This document shows positions 46,244-55,161 of a DNA stretch of 64,000 bases, piece after piece. Within the stretch, counting starts at the first letter, position 1. Every line of letters starts with the position of its first letter. The notes beneath the pieces were generated by a model, which saw only the letters and a program-made list of their open reading frames with translations, had not been told where the DNA came from and made no database searches. The position numbers and the translations under genes were made by a program. Origin of the DNA: Flavobacterium cerinum (GTDB taxonomy: Bacteria; Bacteroidota; Bacteroidia; Flavobacteriales; Flavobacteriaceae); the NCBI RefSeq assembly GCF_004028155.1, contig NZ_SBII01000003.1:1-64000 (forward strand), in the 5' to 3' direction.

Positions 46244-48082
46244 CTATTCCCTGATTATTTTTTGATTAAACGTTTTTCCGTCTATTGTTTTAAAGTTTAT
46301 CATATAGCTTCCTGTACTTAAGTTTTCTATAGATATACTATTTTGTGATGATTGCAGGCTACCGCTTAATAAACGCTGACCCAACATATTTATCACCTCA
46401 TAACTGCTTAATTCTTCTTCACTATCAAAATAGATCTGGCCGGAAGAAGGGTTAGGATATACTTTTAATTTTGATTTATTGAATTCCGGACCTCCCTGCG
46501 TTCCAGAACCACAAGCAGCATTTGCCAATTTAGCAATAAAAAAGTCGGTATATGCAGTCTGGCCTCCCACTTTGGTAAGCGTAGCCACATCATCATCTTC
46601 CTTAGTAAACAATTGGTATCTAAAATAACCACCTGTAATATAATTACCATCATTATCTACAGCAATAGCAGTTAAAGCATCTTTATAACCCGCAGGACCA
46701 TAAATATCATGTATCTTAATTGCTGCACCCGTATTTTTATTAAAACGAACTACAACAGGGTCTGTTAAATGGTTAGGTTCTCTTATTAATGTGGCATTAC
46801 CCCATGTTCCATCATGCATTTCGGTGGCAACAGCAACCTCATCTTTATTTACGACCAGATCGAATGCCATATTAGCTGTAGATTCGAAGGTAGGTGTGGT
46901 TCCCCACAATACATTTCCATTAGAATCAAGCTTCATAACATATACTATATTCCCTATAACACTTGTTGGAAAAGTATAGTTGCTGAATGTTACAACAGCG
47001 TCGTCATTTCTAAAATAATTGCCGCAAATGTAAATGTTAGAATCTTTATCTATGTGCATACCTCTAAGTTCGGCTGCATTGACGTTTCCTGAATTATTTT
47101 CCTCTTTACGCCATATTTGATTTCCCTGACTGTCTATGGCTAAAATGTACATTGTTTTTTGAAACGGTACATTATTAAATGAAAGGTCAAATAATTGTCC
47201 GCCTCCATAATAATTTCTAAAGCCTGCTACATAATATCTATTAAGGTTCGCATCATAACGAAACTCTGTATGAGGTTCTAATAATATACCTTCAAATGAT
47301 AACGGCAGGGTGCTGAGAACAGTACCTTGTGCGTTGAATTTGACTATATAGTATTTATATGAACTCACATACGTTTCTGGCACCACAATCTGGTTATTCA
47401 AATGAGTTCCTGCTAAAAACCCTATTAAAGCATGTATTGTTCCATCAGGCTGTACAACAATCTGGTTTATACTGCCATAGCGCAAGCTCAAATTAACATC
47501 ACCCTGTGGCATTACCCTCCAGTCCAGCGAGCCATTGGACGTTTTATATTTTAATAAAGCAACTGTTTTATAAGCTTCCTGAATTCCTGGATTATCTTCT
47601 ATTAAAGGTAAAGCATCGTCCGGGCTAAAATGTGTAGGTTCGTAAGTATTAGGAGAGCCTTGTGTAATGTTTAGAACATTTGCTCCTAAATACAGTCCGC
47701 CATTATTATCTAAGCCTAATTTATATGAAAAATCCGGTGCAGCTCCTCCAATTGTTTGTTTCCAGCGTAATACACCTTCACAAGTTGTAGATATCAAAAC
47801 AATATCTGTACCCCCTGAACTTGAGTTTGGAGCATTATAAACTGTTACGTCTATACCTTCATATTCTGTTTCCTGCTGCGTCATAAAAGCCAGATAATAA
47901 TAGTTATTATCGGCATCAACCACAATATCTTTTATTTGTTCGCTATCAAATCGATAAGCGCTACTAGTTTCACCTTGTGATCCGGATATACCGCCTCCTC
48001 TCTTCGCCCACTGCCATTCATATTCTTGAGACAAAGCATTTAAGCTAATTAGCAGGGCAATACAAAGTAATTTTTTTTTCAT
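46244..48082 (-). CDS. T9SS type A surface/secreted protein, propeller-like
   Basis: 612 residues with a signal peptide (MKKKLLCIALLISLNALS|Q). The body has repeated strands of the SBBP/beta-propeller kind (DIVVDADNNYYYLAFMTQ, GLDNNGGLYLGANV, IVQPDGTIHALIGF, MHIDKDSNIYICGNYF, AVDNDGNYITGGYF). The C-terminal 75 residues are a T9SS type A sorting domain (LKVYPNPSSGQIYF, YEVINMLGQRLLSG, ENLSTGSYMINFKT). It is expected to be secreted or surface-bound. It follows the 1640-residue PKD protein on the same strand but a terminator separates them. Function unknown. Confidence 0.9.
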   Translation of the reverse strand: MKKKLLCIALLISLNALSQEYEWQWAKRGGGISGSQGETSSAYRFDSEQIKDIVVDADNNYYYLAFMTQQETEYEGIDVTVYNAPNSSSGGTDIVLISTTCEGVLRWKQTIGGAAPDFSYKLGLDNNGGLYLGANVLNITQGSPNTYEPTHFSPDDALPLIEDNPGIQEAYKTVALLKYKTSNGSLDWRVMPQGDVNLSLRYGSINQIVVQPDGTIHALIGFLAGTHLNNQIVVPETYVSSYKYYIVKFNAQGTVLSTLPLSFEGILLEPHTEFRYDANLNRYYVAGFRNYYGGGQLFDLSFNNVPFQKTMYILAIDSQGNQIWRKEENNSGNVNAAELRGMHIDKDSNIYICGNYFRNDDAVVTFSNYTFPTSVIGNIVYVMKLDSNGNVLWGTTPTFESTANMAFDLVVNKDEVAVATEMHDGTWGNATLIREPNHLTDPVVVRFNKNTGAAIKIHDIYGPAGYKDALTAIAVDNDGNYITGGYFRYQLFTKEDDDVATLTKVGGQTAYTDFFIAKLANAACGSGTQGGPEFNKSKLKVYPNPSSGQIYFDSEEELSSYEVINMLGQRLLSGSLQSSQNSISIENLSTGSYMINFKTIDGKTFNQKIIRE

Positions 48083-48129
48083 AGTGCACTATTTTAATTT
48101 ATTGGGTAATATGATAATAAAAATAACAA

Positions 48130-48165
48130 AACAACGCCATAGTTTACACTATGGCGCTGCTTGTT
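48130..48165 (-). terminator. Hairpin terminator after the PKD surface protein
   Basis: CGCCATAGT (48135-48143) pairs with ACTATGGCG (48148-48156), flanked by AAAACAA and TTGTTTT. It lies just downstream of the minus-strand gene ending at 48178. Confidence 0.8.
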
Positions 48166-48177
48166 TTAAAAATAATC

Positions 48178-51100
48178 TTATTTTTTAACTAATGTTTGTT
48201 GTAATACCCTATTACCATCAGCCTGAATACTTACAATGTAAGTGCCCGATGGCAGGTTTATCGTAGACAATTTAGCCTCTCCTGATAATTTCTCTAATTT
48301 CTCTGTAATTAAAGGAATACCTAATAAGTTGAAAACAATAAGACTTTCGGCTTGCTTGTATTCATTTCCAAGATTATAGCTAATAATTGTAAATTCTTCT
48401 GCAGGGTTAGGTGCAACTGTCATTACTGCTTGTATAAATTCCTCTGCACTAGAAACATTTCTAGATTTTTGTTGTATTTCATTTTTAGGGAATTTAATAT
48501 CAACAATTGTTGCACATCCTACCATTGATACAATCATATAGTCATTTCCACCAGGGAAATTGCTATTAGGATAGAAGAACAACGGACTAAAATAGTATGT
48601 TGAATTTGCCGGTATTGTTATAACACTTGGAGAATAAGTTCCATATCCATTAAAACTTGATAAGTTAACAGTTACAGCAGTACTATTTGGATTATAAATA
48701 TATCCTTCAATTATATACCTGTCTTTTTCAAAAAATATACCATCTTTAATTGTGACTTTTACACCACAATCTTTTGGTGGACATTCTTTTAAGTTAGGTG
48801 TAAGGTGCATTATACCGCTTTCAAAATTACAACCATTATTGTTAAGCGCTAACTGATATGATCCTGGCTGATTTACTGGTAGGTTCGGGATAATAGTATT
48901 ATTTCCTTGTGCTACTATGTTTGCATTAAACAACCATTCGTAATGAGTAAATGTTCCTAATGGACCTAAAATATAAGGATATGGTGTATTAAGACAGAAA
49001 TCGTAACAACCTGTAGGGAACACCCATAATGAACGATCTGTAGGATGAGGAACCATAACTGTACCTGATGCCGAACATCCTGTTGGTGCAGTATAAGTAA
49101 CACCAAAAGCACCACCACTGTGTACAATAATTGATTGTCCAGTTTGCCCATCAGTCCAGTTATATGTTCCTGAAGTAGGTCCTGAAGCTGTAAGTTTAAC
49201 TTTGTAAGGCTCGCAGAAATCTACATGATAAGTTACAGTAGGTGCTGTTACTACCGGATTTACGGTTACACTAATACTTGCGCTATTACCGCATGTAATA
49301 TCTCCTACTGGCTGTACTTCTAATGTATAAACATATGTACCAGGTGTAGTAGTTGTTACTGTTAGGGATAAAGGTGTTGTTGCACTAAATGTACCATATA
49401 CACCTGCAATAGGAGAACCTCCAAGTAACCAACGACGCTGAAGCGAAGTATTTGTAATAACACCTGTAAGTACAGTTTGATCACCTGAACAAAGATTATT
49501 ATTCCCGGTTATACCTACATAAGGACGCTGGCGTATTATTACACTAACAGGAGGTATTTGAGTGAATATACATCCATTTGCATCTACCATTTTTGCCCAA
49601 TAAGAACCGGTAGCTGTTGGTGTATATGATGTACCTGTTCCAACCTGTAAATTATTTTTCATCCAAATAAGACTAGTTGGTGTTGGAGAACCTATACTTG
49701 GCGAAAATGTAATTACAGGAACCGGAGTAGCTCCTTCACAAATATTTGGAGGTGTAGCAACTAGATTACCGCTAAAGTTAGCAGCATTAATAGTAACCTG
49801 TTTTCCTACTGCTGTTGTATAAGAACATCCATAAGGATTAGTGGCTTTTAATTTAATAGTATATACACCTGCCGTATTAATGTTTATCAATGTTGTTGCA
49901 GAGCTTGCAACGTAAGATGTACTATTAAACAACCATTCGTAACTATTTACCGGATTATAATTAGGAATTACTAAACTAATCTGCTCTTCTGCACAATAAG
50001 TACTATTATTTAAAGGAGAAGTAAAGTTTACATCAGGCATAGCTGGCAATACAATCGTTTTACTAATGCTGCAGCTTGGGTATATTCCACCTAAACTGGT
50101 TGTTAAGGTATACGTATAAGTACCTGGGGTAAGACCAGTAAGATTTATTGTCTCACCTACCTGTGGCGACATACCTGTACCGCTAAATGTATAAGTAACC
50201 GCATTTGGTAAATCAAACACTGTTGTGTTATTTAACAATGTAACATTATACACGCCATTAACACATACAATATTAGTATTGAAATTAGGCTGATAGTGTT
50301 TTTTAACCTCAAAAGTACGGAAAACCACACATGGTCCTGAGCCAGTTTGGAAAGTTACCTTAGCCGTGATAAGGTGTGCTCCAGGAATATCTGTTGAGAA
50401 TTGTGCTCCCAAATTGTTACCATTCATATAATTTAAAAACGGACTTCCAATCCACTGTACGGTAGATGTACCAGTAAATGAGTAAGAAAGCTGTGCCGTT
50501 AAAACATTACACGCTGTCCAGCTTGCCGTTAATTGAACATTAGGATCTGGGGTAATGCTGCATGGGTTTACAGGTGCACAATCTGCATTTACAGTAATTG
50601 TCTGTGAAGTTACTGTACATTGATTGCTATCTTTTACTTCCACATAGTAAGTACCTTGTGGTGTTGCTCCGGATACCTGATATACGCTGTTTGTACCATT
50701 TACAGTAATTGGTGAACCATTTTTAAACCATTTGTATGTAACAGTTACTCCAATACCTGCAGTTGCATTAGCATTTAAGTTAAAAGGAGTATAGCTTGTT
50801 GGGCATACTGTATAGTTATATCCAGGAGTGATAGTAATTTTAGTCCTTGGAAATACTACAACCTGCTGCGAAGCATTAACACTATAACTACATCCGTTTG
50901 GCAGGTTAACTGTAGCAATAATTGTATAATTGATGTTACTTCCTGTAGAATTGTTATAAGGATTAGGTATTACATAAGTAGACGAAGGATTTACAGGAGT
51001 GGTAGTTGTAGCACCATTTCCAAAATCCCAGGTAACTGTACCCGTTAATAAAGTCGTAGATGAAGTTAACGTGAAATTTAAATTACTGCCATAGCATATA

Positions 51101-53100
51101 GGCGATGGAGCAGTTAATGTTAAATTAGGAGCAGCCTGCAACGTGATAGGTTTACTGAAAACTGTATCAACGCCACATTTTTTAACTCTTACTTTCAGGA
51201 CACCGTTTGGTGAAGTTGAAATTTCATTCCAGCTTACTGTTACAGTATTTGAATTAATTCCGGAAATAACGTTACCAAAATTTGAAGGCTCAATGTACCA
51301 CTCTACTAAATCTGGTGTAACACCATTGTGGTTAACTGTAAAGGTAGTCTGGCTACTTGGGCAGAATGTAGTTAATCCTGCGTTGTTTGTGATGGTTGAA
51401 TTAACAACAATCTTAGTTAGATTTAAAGTTAATGGTGCAGATAAACATCCTAAACCATCTAATGAACGTTTTCTAACTGTAATAGTATGTGTTGCAGCAG
51501 TATTAAATATAATACTTACATTATTACCAGTGTTATCTCCCTGAAATACTGCTCCAGGAGTAGCTGACCATTCCAGGATCGTATTTGGATCAGTATTGTT
51601 TAACGTATACTCGTAAGGAATGTTTGAACAATATTTAGTTTCACCAACAATTGGTCCTGTTGGAGCAGTTGGAGTTTGTGTAACGTTTATTACTTTTGGC
51701 TGTCCTGCACATCCTCCAGCTACAGTAGCTGTTAATGAGTATACGCCTCCTGTAGGGAAAGAATAAGTAAATGAAACACCTGGAGAAGATGCTACAACTG
51801 CATTATTTTTTCTTAATTCCCACTGAACTGAACTTCCTCCTGTAGTTTGATATGTCGAAGAAGTACCACTGCAAAATGTATCAGGACCTGTAATCACAGT
51901 TCCAGCCACTACAGTTATTCTAATATCAGCATAACCTTTACATCCTAATAATGTATTTACATAATTACATTGTAAGGTGTAAATACCCGGCGCTAATGCA
52001 TCTACAATTACCTGATTACGCTGATCTAAATAAACCAGGTTTGTTGAAGTACTTGACACTAATGTCCATACAAAATCTGTACTTGGCCATTGTGGTAAAG
52101 AGTAAAGTCCCTGTTCATTTACACACAGTGTTTGGTCTCCTACTATTTTACCTTTTACTTTTACTACAGGTATTTTAATAGTAGTCCAGAAAGGGCATGA
52201 ACAATCCGAACGATAGCTTACAAAACCAAAACCTTCATCGTCAACCTGATCCCATATTACCTGTATCGTATTATCAACTTGTGCTACGATAGTTCCGCCT
52301 GTAACTTTCCAATCCCCCTTACAGTCATCATTTACAGTATATGTTACCTTATCATCATTCTCGCATACTACTGAAGCACAGCTGATTTCCAGGTACTTTT
52401 TCTCAGTAATTTCAATCTCCATAGTATATTCTGAAGAACAGTTACAATTATTGGTGACTGTTAATTTTACCTTGTAAGTTCCCGGATGATCAAAAGTATG
52501 AGTTGGTTCAAATTCATTAGAGAAAGTATTATCCATGAAATCCCACTGATACGTTACAATCTCAGAACCTCCATTATTGTTTGAAAGGTTTTGAAAACTA
52601 ATAGGTGTGTTTAAGCAATAAACAGGTGCTTCACCTAATCCATATATTTTAAACTCAGCTTTAGGGCTGTTAATTTTTTCTACACAAACGGTGGTGCTTT
52701 TTTGCGTACCATTTGTATAAAAAATTATAACATTAACAGCGCCGTTTCCTGCCTGTCCCCAATTAATAGAAGCATTTTTATTGTTTGCTCCGCTAATAGA
52801 AGCAATTGTACCTCCAACAACACTCCATTGTACATTGGATATACCGGTTCCATTCACGGTATAAGCAACAGTGTTGAATTCACAAACTCTGATGCATGGG
52901 GCATTTTCTATGCCTTCAAGAAAAACGAGTCTTTTTGGATCTTTTGGATCCCCTTGAGAATCATAAGTAATACACCCAACCTGTTTGTCCCAGGTGATGT
53001 AGGTTTGTGATGTTTGTGCGTAAGCCGTGGACTGAAATGCGAATACCCAAAAGAGGGCAAACAACAACCGCGTGACACACTTAGAATAAAAATTTTTCAT
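48178..53100 (-). CDS. Large PKD-repeat surface protein (T9SS type A)
   Basis: 1640 residues. Signal peptide about 1-29 (LLFALFWVFAFQSTAYAQ). PKD domains occur at intervals, the clearest near 185-230 (QWDFMDNTFS...HTFDHPGTYKVKLTV) and near 700 (VTWDFGNGATTTT). Between them are Ig-like units with paired cysteines (TFCSGTSSTYQTTGGS, KYCSNIPYEYTLN). The protein ends in a T9SS type A sorting domain (TVAPNPAEEFTIISYNLG, IVFNLLGIPLITEK, SGTYIVSIQADGNRVL). It is predicted to be an adhesin-like cell-surface protein. The response-regulator gene 437 bp upstream on the same strand is a candidate controller. Confidence 0.9.
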   Translation of the reverse strand: MKNFYSKCVTRLLFALFWVFAFQSTAYAQTSQTYITWDKQVGCITYDSQGDPKDPKRLVFLEGIENAPCIRVCEFNTVAYTVNGTGISNVQWSVVGGTIASISGANNKNASINWGQAGNGAVNVIIFYTNGTQKSTTVCVEKINSPKAEFKIYGLGEAPVYCLNTPISFQNLSNNNGGSEIVTYQWDFMDNTFSNEFEPTHTFDHPGTYKVKLTVTNNCNCSSEYTMEIEITEKKYLEISCASVVCENDDKVTYTVNDDCKGDWKVTGGTIVAQVDNTIQVIWDQVDDEGFGFVSYRSDCSCPFWTTIKIPVVKVKGKIVGDQTLCVNEQGLYSLPQWPSTDFVWTLVSSTSTNLVYLDQRNQVIVDALAPGIYTLQCNYVNTLLGCKGYADIRITVVAGTVITGPDTFCSGTSSTYQTTGGSSVQWELRKNNAVVASSPGVSFTYSFPTGGVYSLTATVAGGCAGQPKVINVTQTPTAPTGPIVGETKYCSNIPYEYTLNNTDPNTILEWSATPGAVFQGDNTGNNVSIIFNTAATHTITVRKRSLDGLGCLSAPLTLNLTKIVVNSTITNNAGLTTFCPSSQTTFTVNHNGVTPDLVEWYIEPSNFGNVISGINSNTVTVSWNEISTSPNGVLKVRVKKCGVDTVFSKPITLQAAPNLTLTAPSPICYGSNLNFTLTSSTTLLTGTVTWDFGNGATTTTPVNPSSTYVIPNPYNNSTGSNINYTIIATVNLPNGCSYSVNASQQVVVFPRTKITITPGYNYTVCPTSYTPFNLNANATAGIGVTVTYKWFKNGSPITVNGTNSVYQVSGATPQGTYYVEVKDSNQCTVTSQTITVNADCAPVNPCSITPDPNVQLTASWTACNVLTAQLSYSFTGTSTVQWIGSPFLNYMNGNNLGAQFSTDIPGAHLITAKVTFQTGSGPCVVFRTFEVKKHYQPNFNTNIVCVNGVYNVTLLNNTTVFDLPNAVTYTFSGTGMSPQVGETINLTGLTPGTYTYTLTTSLGGIYPSCSISKTIVLPAMPDVNFTSPLNNSTYCAEEQISLVIPNYNPVNSYEWLFNSTSYVASSATTLININTAGVYTIKLKATNPYGCSYTTAVGKQVTINAANFSGNLVATPPNICEGATPVPVITFSPSIGSPTPTSLIWMKNNLQVGTGTSYTPTATGSYWAKMVDANGCIFTQIPPVSVIIRQRPYVGITGNNNLCSGDQTVLTGVITNTSLQRRWLLGGSPIAGVYGTFSATTPLSLTVTTTTPGTYVYTLEVQPVGDITCGNSASISVTVNPVVTAPTVTYHVDFCEPYKVKLTASGPTSGTYNWTDGQTGQSIIVHSGGAFGVTYTAPTGCSASGTVMVPHPTDRSLWVFPTGCYDFCLNTPYPYILGPLGTFTHYEWLFNANIVAQGNNTIIPNLPVNQPGSYQLALNNNGCNFESGIMHLTPNLKECPPKDCGVKVTIKDGIFFEKDRYIIEGYIYNPNSTAVTVNLSSFNGYGTYSPSVITIPANSTYYFSPLFFYPNSNFPGGNDYMIVSMVGCATIVDIKFPKNEIQQKSRNVSSAEEFIQAVMTVAPNPAEEFTIISYNLGNEYKQAESLIVFNLLGIPLITEKLEKLSGEAKLSTINLPSGTYIVSIQADGNRVLQQTLVKK

Positions 53101-53108
53101 AATAAAAG

Positions 53109-53137
53109 TGATTGGTTAATAAAAAGTTGATTGGTTA
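53109..53137 (-). repeat. Direct repeat before the PKD surface-protein gene
   Basis: TGATTGGTTA occurs at 53109-53118 and 53128-53137, 19 bp apart, immediately upstream of the minus-strand start at 53100. Two turns of helix spacing on one face of DNA suggests a regulator site, or a 5'-leader element. Confidence 0.4.
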
Positions 53138-53342
53138 TTAAATAATTAAAATGATCTAAGCATTATGTTTATCTGTAACAGCTATCTATTACAGTTTGTT
53201 TATTTTAGTCTTCCTGTCCTTTTAGGATTTCTCAAGCATTAAAACCATCACATACATAATAACTGTTATAGCATCTATAAAGCTAGTACACTATTGTCTC
53301 AACAAGTTATTTCTCTTTATTCACCACCTCATTAAAAACATA

Positions 53343-53391
53343 AATTATCATTAAAACACGATTCTTTTACTCGTATTTAATAATGATAATT
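53343..53391. promoter_or_regulatory. Paired AATTATCATT inverted sites
   Basis: AATTATCATT (53343-53352) and its exact reverse complement AATGATAATT (53382-53391) flank 29 bp upstream of the PKD surface-protein gene. The same 10-mer also occurs at 36165-36174. In AT-rich DNA this may be chance. Confidence 0.3.
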
Positions 53392-53460
53392 CATGATTTT
53401 ATATAAAAAAATGTTAATATTTCCTTGATGTCGAATGTATAAATAATTTATCATTTGCTA

Positions 53461-53516
53461 TTTAACACAAACGATTGTTTAACATAATAGGTAGTTAAAC
53501 AATCGTTTGTGTTAAA
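53461..53516. repeat. 23-bp perfect inverted repeat (long hairpin)
   Basis: Positions 53461-53483 are the exact reverse complement of 53494-53516, with a 10-base loop ATAATAGGTA. It begins 21 bp after the stop codon of the response regulator (minus strand, stop at 53537). It may terminate that transcript, though there is no T-run in the expected place. Confidence 0.7.
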
Positions 53517-53536
53517 AATTATGTTAAATTTAAGAT

Positions 53537-54193
53537 TTATATGAATCCCTGCTTTATAGCTTCCTTTATTAAACTGGTATCATCAGACACGTTAAACGTT
53601 TTTTTTATATCTATAATTCTACGTTGAATTGTACTTGTAGCAAGCGCTATCACCCTATCAAGTTCTTTGACTTTATAACCTTTTGATAAATAGAAAAGAA
53701 TTTGTCTATTGGTTTCTTCAGCTAAAAGTTCTTTCTTCCAAATTTCCTTTACATATTTTTTTACCAACTCACTTTGATATAAATCGCCATTAAGTACTTT
53801 TTCTAACATCTTCTTTAGTCCCGAAGCTGTAATATCATTTTTTATGGCCATACCATTGGGTTGTGTTTTTTTAAGAATATCATAAACTAATAATATCTGA
53901 GTATGAGATGTTATAATGACTATTTTACAGGAATGATTTTCTTTTCTGATCAGGTTTGCAATGTCATTTCCTGATAAAATATTTTTCTCTTTATAAACCG
54001 GCAGGCTATAGTCTAAAATAGCAAAGTCAAAACTTGTATTATTGTTTTTAACTGTCGTAATAGCATCATAAGCATCTTTACAATTAAGTGCTTTAGTTAT
54101 TGAGATTGGAGCAAGATGTTTAAAATTTTCAAGAATTACATTTTCATATAAATCCAGTGCCATAGGATGATCGTCTACCAGAAGAATGTTCAT
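53537..54193 (-). CDS. Orphan LuxR-type response regulator
   Basis: 218 residues. Receiver domain: DDHP (7-10), phosphoacceptor Asp in FAILDYSLPV (about 61), VIITSHTQ and AIKND with the conserved Thr/Ser and Lys positions. A C-terminal helical segment follows with an HTH of GerE-like layout (QILFYLSKGYKVKELDRVIA, LATSTIQRRIIDIKKTF). No histidine kinase is adjacent, so the partner is elsewhere. It is upstream of the large PKD surface protein on the same strand. Confidence 0.85.
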   Translation of the reverse strand: MNILLVDDHPMALDLYENVILENFKHLAPISITKALNCKDAYDAITTVKNNNTSFDFAILDYSLPVYKEKNILSGNDIANLIRKENHSCKIVIITSHTQILLVYDILKKTQPNGMAIKNDITASGLKKMLEKVLNGDLYQSELVKKYVKEIWKKELLAEETNRQILFYLSKGYKVKELDRVIALATSTIQRRIIDIKKTFNVSDDTSLIKEAIKQGFI

Positions 54194-54629
54194 TTTTTAT
54201 CTTTTAACAATTAACAAATAGGTTTAAATGAGTAAAAAAACACTTCTAACTACTTAGCATATAATTTTTTTGTGCAAAAATTGATTATATAAAACTAATT
54301 TTTTAAATGTTAAAAAATTCATAAATCATCAAAAAATGTAGTAATTTATTTATTAAATAATTTCAACGATAACTACAAAGAGGATAATACCACATTTTAG
54401 GAATGCTTAATCATAGACTATTTGTAGACAACAATCAATAAAAAAAGGCCGCACTATCATTAGTGAAACCTTTTAATAAAATAAATATTTTTATGTAGAC
54501 GAATCAGTGAAAAGGACATTTACCCCTACTATCCCTGTTACCGCAGAATCCCGACGATAAGATACTCCAAAACAAAATGTTTACTTAAATTCAAAATTCA
54601 AAGCAAAATCAATTGCCAGAGGAGCTTCT
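54194..54629. other. Intergenic region
   Basis: 436 bp upstream of the response regulator and downstream of the DoxX-like gene. An imperfect hairpin (AAAAAAGG..CACTATCATTAGTG..CCTTTT, 54441-54475) could terminate the DoxX transcript. No other feature was recognised. Confidence 0.4.
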
Positions 54630-55010
54630 TCAACTGCTTTCGACAATTAAATATGAATGGTATAAAACGAACAGCACACAAATAAGTAAGAAGTTATATT
54701 CCATACCGTTTCTACCGCCTCCCACTACAAACCAGCCTTCTTTAAAATGAACCAAAACAATACCCATTAGTAATATCAGTATTGTAACTACCGATGCCGG
54801 TTTCACGAATTTATTTAAAAGCAGCAGAACAGCGCACACTACATGTGACAGTTTAATAGCCCAGGCAAGTGGCACACCAAGCGGAGCAAAACCTATTTGA
54901 TTTAAGTAGAAATTTCCAAAATCATTTATGCCATTATTAAACATGGCAAAAACGCTATGTGTCAATAAAATAATAGCTACTGCTACTCTTAATATTACCG
55001 TATTGCTCAT
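54630..55010 (-). CDS. DoxX-like membrane protein
   Basis: 126 residues with four hydrophobic segments (ILRVAVAIILLTHSVFAMF, LAWAIKLSHVVCAVLLLL, ASVVTILILLMGIVLV, FLLICVLFVLYHSYLIV), matching the DoxX/SURF4-like fold and length. The early R...H and G..N motifs fit the family. It is divergent from hemN. The intergenic region carries the CRP/FNR-type palindrome described under hemN, which could affect both genes. Role unknown; DoxX proteins are often linked to redox or stress responses. Confidence 0.8.
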   Translation of the reverse strand: MSNTVILRVAVAIILLTHSVFAMFNNGINDFGNFYLNQIGFAPLGVPLAWAIKLSHVVCAVLLLLNKFVKPASVVTILILLMGIVLVHFKEGWFVVGGGRNGMEYNFLLICVLFVLYHSYLIVESS

Positions 55011-55098
55011 AATGTAAAAACGTGATTTATGTAATTAGAAACGAAGTTAGACAAATAATTATTCCTGCCTAATTAAATTATCACTACTTATTCTTAGT

Positions 55099-55142
55099 AT
55101 GACTTTTATCATTTTTTGCTACAAGCTATACCAATAACTTTG
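55099..55142 (+). promoter_or_regulatory. FNR-like box and promoter of hemN
   Basis: ATGACTTTTATCAT (55099-55112, ATGA-N6-TCAT) is centred at 55105.5. The -7 box TAACTTTG is at 55135-55142. The centre is 29.5 bp before the box, placing it near -41.5 relative to a transcription start about 5 bp after the box, the class II activator position. Confidence 0.65.
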
Positions 55143-55161
55143 GCTAAAGAAAAATGATTTC

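Noticed and set aside
54587..54650. Possible frameshifted extension of the DoxX-like gene
   Set aside because: An alternative frame reads KAVEEAPLAIDFALNFEFK past the stop, but the DoxX product already has family length and no homologous tail is known to me.
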